64,000 nt of DNA from Chryseobacterium lactis (GCF_003815875.1 NZ_CP033924.1:4960001-5024000), one strand, 5' to 3'. Counted from the stretch's first letter, positions 37,597-46,321 are shown. Notes: generated by a model not told the origin, from the letters alone. Translations and numbers: made by a program.

Positions 37597-38448
37597 CTAA
37601 GGCATTGGTAATGCCACGATATCAAATACAGTATCTGCATAGCTGTTATCTCCGAAGACAGCTCTTACCCCGGAGGCATCCTGTGCAAAAACAAGTGGGT
37701 TAAGGTTGGCAGTATAGGTTCCCGGTTGCAAAACCAATGACCTTGTACCGTTCACCTGATATCCGCTATTGGTATAAGCTCCTGTATTGGCGTTGACAAT
37801 TGAACTTCCTGATCTTACAATTAAATAATTATTATATCCCGGACCGGTTAAGAATACATTGGTCGCCAGAAGTTTTGAGCTTCCACCGCTTAGTCCTGTT
37901 CCATTTGCTAATGTAACATTGGTAATAGGAACAGAAAATGTAAACATAACCAATGCGGGTTTGTCGAGAGTGAAACTTTTGGAAATCATGGTTGCCGTCC
38001 CATTCGATGAGTTGGCGGAAGTCAAAGTCATTGCATTTCCTGTATTGGCACTTCCGGAAGTTGCTCCTGCTGCAATGGCAGGATACCTGTGAAACATCCT
38101 CATCCACTCACCATCTGTTCCGCGGGAAGCATCAAAATTATAATATCCCTTTTCCAGTAGATTGGTAGTCTTTGCACTGGTATCAGCAGGAAGTAAAGGT
38201 TGTGTAATATAGACTATCGTTCCATCCTGGGCTGCGGTATACAGATTATCTTTACTTTTCAACTGAGTGCCGGTAATTCTGGGAGCAATAACCCCATCAA
38301 TTTTTCCGGAATCAGTAGGAGCACCTGAAATATCAAAAGTAGCCTGAGGATTGGTATTGTTAATTCCGACCTGGCTGTAGAATTTTCCTGTACCCGCGAC
38401 TATTGAGCAGACAAAAATTGTTTTAAAATATTGAGATATTGTATTCAT
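37597..38448 (-). CDS. Hypothetical secreted protein with VGINNTNPQATFDISG start
   Basis: I start at the ATG at 38448 (283 residues); another ATG at 38466 adds six residues before the signal peptide. After the signal (to FYSQ) comes VGINNTNPQATFDISGAP, a very common start of large families of secreted Flavobacteriia proteins, often with tail-fibre-like beta structure. The rest is Ser/Thr/Gly/Asn-rich beta strand with a C-terminal jelly-roll-like part (LVLQPGTYTANL, then YADTVFDIVALPMP). No enzymatic motif and no T9SS domain is visible. It is likely a structural surface protein; the role is unknown. Confidence 0.72.
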   Translation of the reverse strand: MNTISQYFKTIFVCSIVAGTGKFYSQVGINNTNPQATFDISGAPTDSGKIDGVIAPRITGTQLKSKDNLYTAAQDGTIVYITQPLLPADTSAKTTNLLEKGYYNFDASRGTDGEWMRMFHRYPAIAAGATSGSANTGNAMTLTSANSSNGTATMISKSFTLDKPALVMFTFSVPITNVTLANGTGLSGGSSKLLATNVFLTGPGYNNYLIVRSGSSIVNANTGAYTNSGYQVNGTRSLVLQPGTYTANLNPLVFAQDASGVRAVFGDNSYADTVFDIVALPMP

Positions 38449-38637
38449 ACATTTAGGTTTATACATTTTTCATCTTAGTTATTTCTATTCACAAACTCAT
38501 ACAAATTTATTGATCCGGAAAACGACAAACAGTATCCAAATCATCGAAAAAGTTATTTCTATTATTCCAATTAATGGTACTAAGAAAACCTGTTTTCCTA
38601 TTTAGTTTCCGATATACAGTTCTTAAAAACTGATTTT

Positions 38638-39516
38638 TTACTGATCAGTATTTTTCCCTTCGGATACGCTGTAAAGTTCCCGGAATTTTTTTGGAGTCAA
38701 TCCTGTATGTTTTTTTATAAAGCCCGAGAAATGTCCATAATTTTGAAAATTAAAATCAAACGCAATATCTTTTAACGGATCCTTGGTCATCATCAGTTTA
38801 TATTTTATTTTTTCCAACGTTTGGCTCTGTATCACTTCAGTTGCTGTGTGGCCCAAATATTTTTTGCAGAGAATATTAAGATAATTGGCATTAATTCGCA
38901 ATTGATCTGCGTAATACTTTTTTGATCTCTCCTGTCTGAAATTTTGGTTCAGCAAGGTCATAAAGTCAAAAAGCACAGGATGATCTTCATAAATATTCAG
39001 GTACTCAGCATTTTTCTGAACTTCGTTAGAGATATACCGGGCAATGATTTTCATTTTTGAATAAATAATTTCGTTCATCACCGGCGACGGATTATTCAAC
39101 TCATCTCTGATATCTTTAAATTCATGTAAAAGCTTTTCAAAAATCTCTTCATTCAGATTAATAACGGGCTTTTCTTTATACATAAAAACCGGTAGCTGCA
39201 TCAATCCTTCCAGACGCTCAAATACCTCTCCACTTACAAATAATTTATAAATTTCACCATGCCTTTCATAATCCCACCAACGTACTTGTCCCGGAAACAC
39301 CATATGAAGCTGCATACCTTCAACGGGATATTCCTTCCCATCAATACTATGCTTTCCTTTTGTCTCTTTAAATAGTAGTAATGAAAAAAAATCATGGCTG
39401 ACGGGAGTATATAAAGGGCATAAACCTTTTGGCTCATAAAAAAAAATATCATGGTATATTTTTAACCTGCCCTGGATCTCCTTGAACTTTTGAACCGGAT
39501 TTTTTTTCTCATTCAT
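38638..39516 (-). CDS. AraC family transcriptional regulator (paralogue 1)
   Basis: A 292-residue protein with an N-terminal cupin-like sensing domain (LLLFKETKGKHSIDGKEY, then LHMVFPGQVRWWDYE) and a C-terminal pair of helix-turn-helix motifs from about residue 185. The second helix-turn-helix ends with the family signature FSGFIKKHTGLTPKKFREL. It shares VFPGQ, YLNILCKKYLG and the general layout with the next AraC gene 148 bases upstream, so the two are likely old duplicates. Targets are not evident; neighbouring genes are not an obvious regulon. Confidence 0.9.
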   Translation of the reverse strand: MNEKKNPVQKFKEIQGRLKIYHDIFFYEPKGLCPLYTPVSHDFFSLLLFKETKGKHSIDGKEYPVEGMQLHMVFPGQVRWWDYERHGEIYKLFVSGEVFERLEGLMQLPVFMYKEKPVINLNEEIFEKLLHEFKDIRDELNNPSPVMNEIIYSKMKIIARYISNEVQKNAEYLNIYEDHPVLFDFMTLLNQNFRQERSKKYYADQLRINANYLNILCKKYLGHTATEVIQSQTLEKIKYKLMMTKDPLKDIAFDFNFQNYGHFSGFIKKHTGLTPKKFRELYSVSEGKNTDQ

Positions 39517-39594
39517 TCAGAAATACATTTTTATATTGTTTGTTAGTTTAATTTAATAGCATTGGCTATTTTACTTCAGCCTACAGTAGCCTCA

Positions 39595-39616
39595 TCCTAT
39601 CTTATGCAGGATAGGA
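39595..39616. repeat. Inverted repeat between the two AraC genes
   Basis: TCCTATC-N8-GATAGGA lies between the end of one AraC gene and the start of the other. With no T-tract it is more like an operator or a weak hairpin than a terminator. Confidence 0.35.
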
Positions 39617-39664
39617 ACATTTTTTCAGAATTAGAGATAATAATGGAAATTTTAGTTTTTAAAA

Positions 39665-40552
39665 TTACAGGTCTTCGGGGACTGCATGTAAGACGGTTCC
39701 TGCATATTTACTTTGAAAATCTTTGGGTGTCATCCCTGTATATTTTTTAAAAAAGGCATAAAAACTACTGACCGAACTAAAGTTCATCAATATGGACAGC
39801 TCTTTTATTGAGAGGTTAGAAGCAGCCAGATATTGTTTGATTTCCGACAAGAGCTCACGGCTTATAATCCCTGTTGCTGTTTTTCCGAGATGTTTGCTGC
39901 AGAGAATATTCAGATAGTTGGTTGTGACAGCCAGTTTATCTGCATAAAAACTGACGGATCTCTGCTCCCTGAAATGTTCAAAAACGAGAGTAATAAATCT
40001 TGAAAGTAGGCAAGCCGAATCCATTCTTTTTTCATAATGTATCCTGTAGACTTCACGGCTTAGCATCAGCATGATCACTTTAAGCCTGAATTCTACCATC
40101 AACTTTTCTTCCTGTTGGCTTCTGAGATCGGTTCCCATATGAGCAAATTCATAATTAAATTTCGCGAAACTTTCTTCTGACAAACTGATCTCACCCATTT
40201 TCATATAGTGCGAGAATGGATATTTAAGGTAGCTTCCAAAAGTCTCAAATATTTTCTCCGGAATTTGTATCTGTTCAATCTCAACTTCATCACCACCACG
40301 GAAATCCCATTTGCTTTCTTGTCCCGGAAAAACAAAGTGTAATTGTTTGTGTTGAACGGATTTAATCTGCCCGTTGATCTGATGCGTTCCCCACCCTTTC
40401 CTGATCAGAAATAAGGAAAAATAGTCGTCTGTCATATCCTCTTTTTCCAACCTTTCTTTTTCGAAATATTGGGTTAAAATAATATCTGAAAAATCAGATA
40501 TACCAGTAGAATGTTGGATTGGCTTATTTTTAAACGAACTGACTATGTGCAT
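39665..40552 (-). CDS. AraC family transcriptional regulator (paralogue 2)
   Basis: I start at the ATG at 40552 (MHIVSSFKNKPIQ, 295 residues); an upstream frame extension adds a hydrophobic stretch that does not belong to the family. The N-terminal cupin-like half contains LFLIRKGWGTHQING and LHFVFPGQESKWDFRG, equivalent to the other AraC protein. The DNA-binding half has YADKLAVTTNYLNILCSKHLGKTA and ends FYAFFKKYTGMTPKDFQSKY. Ligand and targets unknown. Confidence 0.88.
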   Translation of the reverse strand: MHIVSSFKNKPIQHSTGISDFSDIILTQYFEKERLEKEDMTDDYFSLFLIRKGWGTHQINGQIKSVQHKQLHFVFPGQESKWDFRGGDEVEIEQIQIPEKIFETFGSYLKYPFSHYMKMGEISLSEESFAKFNYEFAHMGTDLRSQQEEKLMVEFRLKVIMLMLSREVYRIHYEKRMDSACLLSRFITLVFEHFREQRSVSFYADKLAVTTNYLNILCSKHLGKTATGIISRELLSEIKQYLAASNLSIKELSILMNFSSVSSFYAFFKKYTGMTPKDFQSKYAGTVLHAVPEDL

Positions 40553-40739
40553 ATAAAAAAATATTAAGAACTTATTATAACCTAAGATCATTTCGATCAA
40601 AAAATCAGCAACATCTATTCCTGCAAAACAACTTTAGTAGGTATGAAAAACAAAATTATTTTTTTCGAATCAAAAAAAACATCAGAAATAATCAAAAAAA
40701 TTATTCAATTCATATCTTTTTTATCGGTTTTGATAAAGA

Positions 40740-41177
40740 TCATGATTTTTTCATTTTTTCTAAAAGACGGAGCAACACTTCCACTTCTTCATCTGCCAGT
40801 GCATTGTAAACTTCGTCAACACCTGATAAATTCGCGGTAACTTGTTGATACAAATATTCTCCCTTGTCAGTAAGTTTCACGTCGATCAGCCGTTTATCAC
40901 CCTTATTGACGTTCTTTTCCACCAGTTCTTTGAGGATCAGACGATCAACCAACCTGGAAACACCGGCATTTTTCTCCAACATTTTTTTCAGGATATCTGA
41001 AGTCGACAAAGGGCCTCCAGCATCGTTCAAAATAGAAAGAACATTATACTGCTGAGAGGTAAGCCCGTAGGTCGCAAAAAACTCCTGAGACCTTTCATAA
41101 ACGGTATTATATGTTTCAACCATTGTAATACCCAACTTTCTTCGAAGTGGAAGTTTTTCCGTTTTTGTTTTTTTCAT
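40740..41177 (-). CDS. MarR family transcriptional regulator
   Basis: A 145-residue winged-helix protein: YGLTSQQYNVLSILNDAGGPLSTSDI, then the recognition helix KNAGVSRLVDRLILKELVEK and the wing GDKRLIDVKLTDKG. Such proteins usually repress genes next to them in response to small phenolic or other ligands. It follows the SDR gene by 14 bases and is probably cotranscribed, giving a simple feedback loop if it binds the direct repeat upstream of the SDR gene. Confidence 0.92.
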   Translation of the reverse strand: MKKTKTEKLPLRRKLGITMVETYNTVYERSQEFFATYGLTSQQYNVLSILNDAGGPLSTSDILKKMLEKNAGVSRLVDRLILKELVEKNVNKGDKRLIDVKLTDKGEYLYQQVTANLSGVDEVYNALADEEVEVLLRLLEKMKKS

Positions 41178-41191
41178 TCTTTATTATTTAA

Positions 41192-41944
41192 TTACTGGAT
41201 CAGGTAACCCCCATCCACTGGAAGATACGCTCCTGTACAGAAACTCGCATCTTCAGAAGCCAAAAATAATACAGCTTTTGCAATTTCTTCCGGTTTTCCC
41301 AATCTTTTCATCGCATGTTTTGATTCCATATAAGATCTGTACTCTGCACTTTGAGCTGCGTTGTCCATCAATAAAGGTGTTTCGATATATCCAGGACCAA
41401 TGGCATTGACACGAATATTGTTGGTTCCGTTTTCCAAAGCAGCTACTTTAGTAAGACCTACCAACCCGTGTTTTGAAGAAGCATAACCGCCAATTCCAAA
41501 TTCTGCCACCTGGCTCATAATGGATCCCATATTGACCACAGCACCACCCGTTTCCTGCTTTCTCATCTGGGCAATCTGATATTTCATTCCGTAAAAGACA
41601 CCGCTCAGGTTAATATTAATAACTTTTTGCCATTCTTCCACGGATTTCTCATGAATCGGAGAAGCATCTACAATTCCCGCATTATTCACAGCTACATCCA
41701 GGCTACCAAAGGCTGCCACAGTTTCTGCGACTGCTTTTTCTACTTCTTCATGTTTGGATACATCACAAGCAATAAATCTGGCTTCTGTTCCTTCTTTCAA
41801 AACTTCTTCCAATGTTTCTTTGTTCTCTTTAAGATCGGCAATCATTACTTTTGCTCCTTCTCTTGCCATCAGTATTGCAACGGCTTTACCAATTCCTGAG
41901 TTTCCACCTGTAATAAAAGCTACTTTGTTTTCAAAACGTTTCAT
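41192..41944 (-). CDS. Short-chain dehydrogenase/reductase (SDR)
   Basis: A classical 250-residue SDR: cofactor motif TGGNSGIGKAVA (TGxxxGIG), NNAG in VAVNNAGIVD, catalytic Ser in GSIMSQ, and YASSKHG (YxxxK). The acidic residue after strand 2 (MIADLKE) favours NAD over NADP. The C-terminus ends GAYLPVDGGYLIQ, typical of the glucose 1-dehydrogenase-like group. The substrate is unknown. It is the first gene of a two-gene unit with a MarR regulator. Confidence 0.93.
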   Translation of the reverse strand: MKRFENKVAFITGGNSGIGKAVAILMAREGAKVMIADLKENKETLEEVLKEGTEARFIACDVSKHEEVEKAVAETVAAFGSLDVAVNNAGIVDASPIHEKSVEEWQKVININLSGVFYGMKYQIAQMRKQETGGAVVNMGSIMSQVAEFGIGGYASSKHGLVGLTKVAALENGTNNIRVNAIGPGYIETPLLMDNAAQSAEYRSYMESKHAMKRLGKPEEIAKAVLFLASEDASFCTGAYLPVDGGYLIQ

Positions 41945-41978
41945 AATACCTGTTTTTAAAATTAATAAATTGATTTTT

Positions 41979-42012
41979 CAAATTTAATGACTAATCATCA
42001 ATGTCTAATCAT
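41979..42012 (-). promoter_or_regulatory. SDR/MarR promoter with direct repeat
   Basis: On the minus strand TAAATTTG (41986-41979) matches TAnnTTTG, 35 bases ahead of the SDR start. Just upstream, the plus-strand sequence GWCTAATCAT occurs twice (41989-41998 and 42003-42012) with a 14-base period, covering the -33 position. The repeats are a plausible operator for the MarR protein. Confidence 0.45.
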
Positions 42013-42364
42013 AAATATTGTTAAATGTTAAACTTAAAATCACAAACATACTTATTTGCAAACACTTACAATATTTCTATTTCATCACAATCGTTTATTA
42101 AATCATTCCGATTTTACCTCCATAAAAGCATCAATGAATTTATATTATTCATAAAAATTTAACCTTATTTTATCTTTTCTATAATACGTTTTAATATGCA
42201 TTTCAATCCATATTGAATTAAAATTTTATATAAACTTCAATTTACTACTTCCATTTCACACAGAATAAAAATATAAAACACTGTATTTAAACAAATTAAA
42301 TCATTAACAATAAATTAATATACAAATTCCCTACTTTTTTAGTGGACTAATAAAAATTATATTA
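42013..42364. other. AT-rich intergenic region upstream of the met leader
   Basis: About 350 bases of very AT-rich sequence with no ORF, hairpin or repeat I can support. It separates the minus-strand SDR promoter from the plus-strand leader promoter. Confidence 0.4.
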
Positions 42365-42372
42365 TATATTTG
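42365..42372 (+). promoter_or_regulatory. -7 element of the EamA-metNIQ leader transcript
   Basis: TATATTTG matches TAnnTTTG and lies 26 bases before the leader ORF start at 42398, giving a very short 5' end on the leader. The expected -33 region is AT-rich without a clear TTG. Confidence 0.5.
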
Positions 42373-42397
42373 CACCGTATTCAGGAAAAAAAATAAA

Positions 42398-42496
42398 ATG
42401 AAGGCAGTATTAAAGAATAATTCAATAATAAAACACAGCATCAAAAAAATGATGATGGCTACCTGTATGCCTATGTATCAGAAATGCTGTGGGTGA
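42398..42496 (+). CDS. Met/Cys-rich leader peptide (putative attenuator ORF)
   Basis: A 32-codon ORF between a promoter element and a terminator, upstream of a methionine transporter operon. Residues 18-31 read MMMATCMPMYQKCC: five Met within nine codons (18, 19, 20, 24, 26) and three Cys (23, 30, 31). The N-terminal half is Lys/Asn/Ile-rich. Its UGA stop at 42494 sits inside a possible antiterminator: GTGGG (42489-42493) and CCTTAC (42497-42502) can pair with CCCTAC and GTAAAGG (42519-42531), which overlap the 5' arm of the terminator. This is the layout of ribosome-mediated attenuation. Translation is not demonstrated; a bioactive short peptide is the alternative. Confidence 0.65.
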   Translation: MKAVLKNNSIIKHSIKKMMMATCMPMYQKCCG

Positions 42497-42520
42497 CCTT
42501 ACTTTTATATGACATATTGT

Positions 42521-42551
42521 AAAGGCCCTACCAAGTTGTAGGGCCTTTTTT
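42521..42551 (+). terminator. Leader terminator (attenuator) upstream of EamA-metNIQ
   Basis: AAAGGCCCTAC and GTAGGGCCTTT form a perfect 11-bp stem around CAAGTT, followed directly by TTT. It is 24 bases after the leader stop codon and 33 before the EamA start, so the operon can only be transcribed past it or from an internal promoter, and there is little room for the latter. Confidence 0.88.
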
Positions 42552-42583
42552 ATTGAAAAACAAACAACATTAAAAAAATAAAA

Positions 42584-43579
42584 ATGAGTAATTCTAAAAA
42601 CAAATGGTTGATTCCATTGGCTTTTACAAACATCTATGTAATATGGGGGATTACGTTTTTAGCTATTTCATTTGGCTTGAAAGGTTTCCCGCCATTCATT
42701 CTTTCGGGATTAAGATTTCTGGTTGCAGGAATTTTAATGATGAGCTATCTTCTTTCTAAAGGGGAAAAAGCAAATTCGCTGATCAACTGGAAGAAAAATG
42801 CAATCACCGGAGTTCTTATCCTCACGGGAGGAACAGGGCTTGTAGCCTGGGGAGAACAATATGTAACGGCCTCAGAAGCTGCCATATCTATCGCAACAGG
42901 TCCGTTTTGGTTCATTGCAATTGACAGAAAAAACTGGAAATATTATTTCTCGGATAAATTCATACCTATAGGATTGGCAATAGGATTTGTAGGGTTGGTA
43001 TTCTTTTTAAAAGGAAGTGTACACTCAAGTGCAGCCCATTCAATGGTGAACGGAAATCTTCGTATTACTGCATTTATAGTATTAGGATTAAGTTCTGTTG
43101 CCTGGGTTCTGGGATCTTTATATTCTAAGAAAAATCCGGCCTCACATTCTACTTTTATGAATATTGCTCAACAGCTTATTGTAGCAGGATTAGCCTCTTT
43201 TTTCATCGCTTTTGTAAGAAAAGAATGGACTGGTTTTTCAGTTTCTGCGATCCCATTATCGGCATGGTTGGGAGTTCTGTTTTTGATCTTCTTTGGATCT
43301 ATAGTCGCTTATTTGTCGTACATTTGGCTCTTGTCCGTGAAACCCGCTGCTCTGGTAAGCACCCATACCTATATTAATCCTATTGTTACAGTGATTGCAG
43401 GCTGGATTGTTGCCAATCAAAGCATCAACGGAGGTCAGCTATATGGTTTATCAATCATTTTGCTGGGAGTATTGCTGACGAATGTTACCAAGTACTTTAA
43501 ACTTTCAAAACGGTCAAAGGTTAAATTAAGAAGAGTAAGAAGATTTTTTAAGGCAGGCAAGCGCTATCAGCCTATCTAA
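42584..43579 (+). CDS. EamA/DMT family permease
   Basis: A 331-residue inner-membrane protein with about ten membrane helices in two EamA repeats. IYVIWGITFLAISFGLKGFPP opens the first, and the second runs from about residue 155. A basic C-terminal tail (KRSKVKLRRVRRFFKAGK) stays in the cytosol. DMT permeases export amino acids and metabolites. Cotranscription with metNIQ, 19 bases downstream, suggests export or balance of methionine, cysteine or a related compound; this is inference from context. Expression likely depends on the leader terminator. Confidence 0.88.
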   Translation: MSNSKNKWLIPLAFTNIYVIWGITFLAISFGLKGFPPFILSGLRFLVAGILMMSYLLSKGEKANSLINWKKNAITGVLILTGGTGLVAWGEQYVTASEAAISIATGPFWFIAIDRKNWKYYFSDKFIPIGLAIGFVGLVFFLKGSVHSSAAHSMVNGNLRITAFIVLGLSSVAWVLGSLYSKKNPASHSTFMNIAQQLIVAGLASFFIAFVRKEWTGFSVSAIPLSAWLGVLFLIFFGSIVAYLSYIWLLSVKPAALVSTHTYINPIVTVIAGWIVANQSINGGQLYGLSIILLGVLLTNVTKYFKLSKRSKVKLRRVRRFFKAGKRYQPI

Positions 43580-43598
43580 AATAATGTAAAACATCAGA

Positions 43599-44627
43599 AT
43601 GATAGAAATCAGAAACATATCAAAAACGTTTCACCAGAAAAAACAGTCTTTCAAAGCACTGGATCAGGTGAGCCTTACTATAGATAAAGGAGATATTGTA
43701 GGAATTATCGGATTTTCAGGTGCAGGAAAAAGCACTCTGATCCGTACGGTAAATTTATTGGAAAAGCCGGATCAGGGACAGGTGATTATCAATGGAAAGG
43801 ATTTTACCCAATTAAGCTCAAAGCAACTGGCCGAAGAGCGTAAAAAAATAGGAATGATTTTCCAGCATTTCAATCTTCTTTCTTCAAGAACCGTTTTTGA
43901 TAATATAGCACTTCCTCTGGAACTGGATCATCTCAGCAAAGAGCAAATCAATAAAAAAGTAAATGAATTATTGAAAATCGTAGGCCTTGAAGATAAAGCC
44001 AGCGACTATCCCAAAAGTCTGTCCGGAGGTCAGAAGCAAAGGGTAGCAATCGCAAGGGCATTAGCCAATGATCCTCATCTTCTACTCTGCGATGAAGCTA
44101 CCAGCGCCCTTGACCCGGTAACCACACAGTCTATCTTACAGTTGTTGAGAGACATCAATCAAAGGCTTGGCATTACCATTCTTTTGATTACCCACGAAAT
44201 GGAAGTGATCAAAGCGGTCTGCAACCACGTTGCCGTTATAGACCACGGAAAATTATTAGCAAAAGGAACTTTAAGTGAGATTATTTCGGATAAAGAAAAT
44301 CCGGTAATCCGACAATTTATAAATTCAGACGTCATGACCCTGCCACAGGAAATCAGTAACAGACTGCAGAAAGAACCAAAAGAAGGTTTGTTTCCGCTGG
44401 TCGAAATAGAACTTAACGAAAATATCAGTGTTGAACAAATTCTTTCAGCCCTATACAACCAATATAAAATTCCATATAAACTATTGAAAGCTGATGTAGA
44501 GTATTTTGGGAATTCCAATTTTGGAAAACTGCTGTTGCAGCTTCAGGGCAAAACGGAAGAAAATCAGCAGGCTATCTATTATTTCAATCAAAATAAAATT
44601 CAAAACACAGTAAAAGGATATGCTTAG
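43599..44627 (+). CDS. metN: Methionine ABC transporter ATP-binding protein MetN
   Basis: The 342-residue ATPase has Walker A GFSGAGKST near residue 36, the Q-loop in GMIFQHFNLLSSRTV, signature LSGGQKQRVAIARAL and Walker B LLLCDEATSALDP. The C-terminal NIL domain (about 265-340) is the regulatory methionine-binding domain that distinguishes MetN from other importers. It overlaps metI by eight bases, indicating translational coupling. It powers uptake of D/L-methionine with MetI and MetQ. Confidence 0.95.
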   Translation: MIEIRNISKTFHQKKQSFKALDQVSLTIDKGDIVGIIGFSGAGKSTLIRTVNLLEKPDQGQVIINGKDFTQLSSKQLAEERKKIGMIFQHFNLLSSRTVFDNIALPLELDHLSKEQINKKVNELLKIVGLEDKASDYPKSLSGGQKQRVAIARALANDPHLLLCDEATSALDPVTTQSILQLLRDINQRLGITILLITHEMEVIKAVCNHVAVIDHGKLLAKGTLSEIISDKENPVIRQFINSDVMTLPQEISNRLQKEPKEGLFPLVEIELNENISVEQILSALYNQYKIPYKLLKADVEYFGNSNFGKLLLQLQGKTEENQQAIYYFNQNKIQNTVKGYA

Positions 44628-45276
44628 TGATACGGTAATTGCTCTTTTAGCAAAAGGAGCCTGGGAAACGGTTTATATGACATTTGTTTCAGGATTTTTT
44701 GGATTTGTACTAGGACTTCCGGTGGGAATTATGTTATTTTTAACCAGAAAAGGACAACTGCTGGAAAATACGTTATACCATAGAATATTATCTGTTATGG
44801 TTAATATTTTCCGTGCCATTCCCTTCATTATTTTAATTGTATGGATGATTCCTTTTACAAGAATTTTGGCAGGAACCTCTATTGGAGTGAACGCAGCCCT
44901 TGTTCCATTAAGTGTTGGTGCAGCCCCGTTTATCGCAAGATTGGTAGAGAACAGCCTTATTGAAGTTCCTCACGGACTGATAGAAACGGCCAGAGCTTTA
45001 GGTGCATCACCTTTCCAGATTATCAGAAAAGTATTGCTTCCGGAGGCACTTCCTTCTCTCATCAATAATGCAACCATCACATTAATTACTTTAGTGGGCT
45101 ACTCTGCAATGGGAGGAGCTGTAGGAGCAGGTGGATTAGGACAGGTCGGTTACCAGTACGGTTATATCGGATATGATATTGTTATTATGAATACGGTTCT
45201 TATTTTGCTTGTTCTGCTGGTATTTATCATCCAGTTTGCCGGAGACCGGTTTTCCAAGCATTTTGACCACAGATAA
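44620..45276 (+). CDS. metI: Methionine ABC transporter permease MetI
   Basis: The 218-residue permease has five membrane segments and the MetI-type sequence GAWETVYMTFVSGFFGFVLGLP at the start. The EAA loop, which contacts the ATPase, is VPHGLIETARALGASPFQIIRKVLLPEALP. GYSAMGGAVGAGGLGQVGYQYGY is a strongly conserved MetI stretch. The start overlaps the end of metN. Confidence 0.95.
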   Translation: MLSDTVIALLAKGAWETVYMTFVSGFFGFVLGLPVGIMLFLTRKGQLLENTLYHRILSVMVNIFRAIPFIILIVWMIPFTRILAGTSIGVNAALVPLSVGAAPFIARLVENSLIEVPHGLIETARALGASPFQIIRKVLLPEALPSLINNATITLITLVGYSAMGGAVGAGGLGQVGYQYGYIGYDIVIMNTVLILLVLLVFIIQFAGDRFSKHFDHR

Positions 45277-45352
45277 TTAGAAGGTTTTAGATAAGAAGAT
45301 TTAGCGTTCAGTGTTTTACCTCTTCTTTGCCCTTAATAATAAATAAAAAAGA

Positions 45353-46159
45353 ATGAAAAAAATAAAGATCATAGGTTTATTAACAGCAGGACTTCTTCTA
45401 TTCAATGCTTGTTCAGGGAGAAAAGATGATCCGAATTTCATCAGAGTTGGAATCACTTACGGACCGGAACAGGAAATTGCTGAAGTAGCCAAAAAAGTAG
45501 CTAAGGAAAAATACAATCTGGACGTGGAACTCATTCCTTTCAATGATTATGTCGTTCCCAATGAAGCTTTAACCAACGGTGATATTGATGTCAATGCCTT
45601 TCAGCATGTTCCTTATTTGACGGAACAATCAAAACAAAGAGGCTACAATCTTGCGGTAGTTGGTAATACTTTCGTCTATCCTATTATTGCTTATTCAAAA
45701 AAAATCAGCAATATCAATCAGTTGCAAAATGGCAATACAGTTGTTATCCCTAATGATCCAACAAACGGAGGACGTTCATTACTATTATTGCAGAAAAGCG
45801 GTTTATTAAAACTAAGAGATGGTGTTGGGCTTCTTCCCAAGGTTACAGACATCACAGAGAATCCAAAGCAGCTGAATATTATGGAGATTGAAGGTGCACA
45901 AATTCCAAGAGTTCTTGATGACAGAGATGTTGTGGTGGGAATTATCAATAACAATTTTGCGGCTCAGGCCGGTTTAGATTCAGAAAAACAAGGTATTTTA
46001 AAAGAAGATAAAGATTCCCCATATGTCAATGTAGTGGTGGCAAGACAGGACAATAAAAACAGCCAGAAAGTCAAGAATTTTGTGAAGGCTTATGAATCTG
46101 ATGAAGTAGAGAAAAAAGCAAAAGAAATTTTCAAAGGAGGAGCTGTGAAAGGCTGGTAG
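45353..46159 (+). CDS. metQ: Methionine-binding lipoprotein MetQ
   Basis: The 268-residue protein has a lipoprotein signal ending LLFNAC (Cys20) and the NlpA/MetQ fold: IRVGITYGPEQEIAEVAKKVA, then VELIPFNDYVVPNEALTNGDIDVNAFQHVPYL, and VGIINNNFAAQAGL. It captures methionine and delivers it to MetNI. It is the last gene of the operon, 76 bases after metI, and is closed by a terminator 162 bases after its stop codon. Confidence 0.95.
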   Translation: MKKIKIIGLLTAGLLLFNACSGRKDDPNFIRVGITYGPEQEIAEVAKKVAKEKYNLDVELIPFNDYVVPNEALTNGDIDVNAFQHVPYLTEQSKQRGYNLAVVGNTFVYPIIAYSKKISNINQLQNGNTVVIPNDPTNGGRSLLLLQKSGLLKLRDGVGLLPKVTDITENPKQLNIMEIEGAQIPRVLDDRDVVVGIINNNFAAQAGLDSEKQGILKEDKDSPYVNVVVARQDNKNSQKVKNFVKAYESDEVEKKAKEIFKGGAVKGW

Positions 46160-46321
46160 TTTTTAGCGAGAGAGTTTGAGAGTAAAATTGTTTCAACGGC
46201 AGTTCTATTTTCCACTTTCTTTTATTTTAGTCTCAACAAAAAAAATTTATCTGAAGAAGCATATAATTTGCTATTCTGCTTTTTCACTACGATCGCCTAA
46301 AATCGCCTTTAATTAATAATT

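Noticed and set aside
42365..42584. SAM riboswitch in the metNIQ leader
   Set aside because: I looked for a multi-stem aptamer; the leader is taken up by the small ORF and one terminator, and no SAM-I or SAM-II landmarks were seen.
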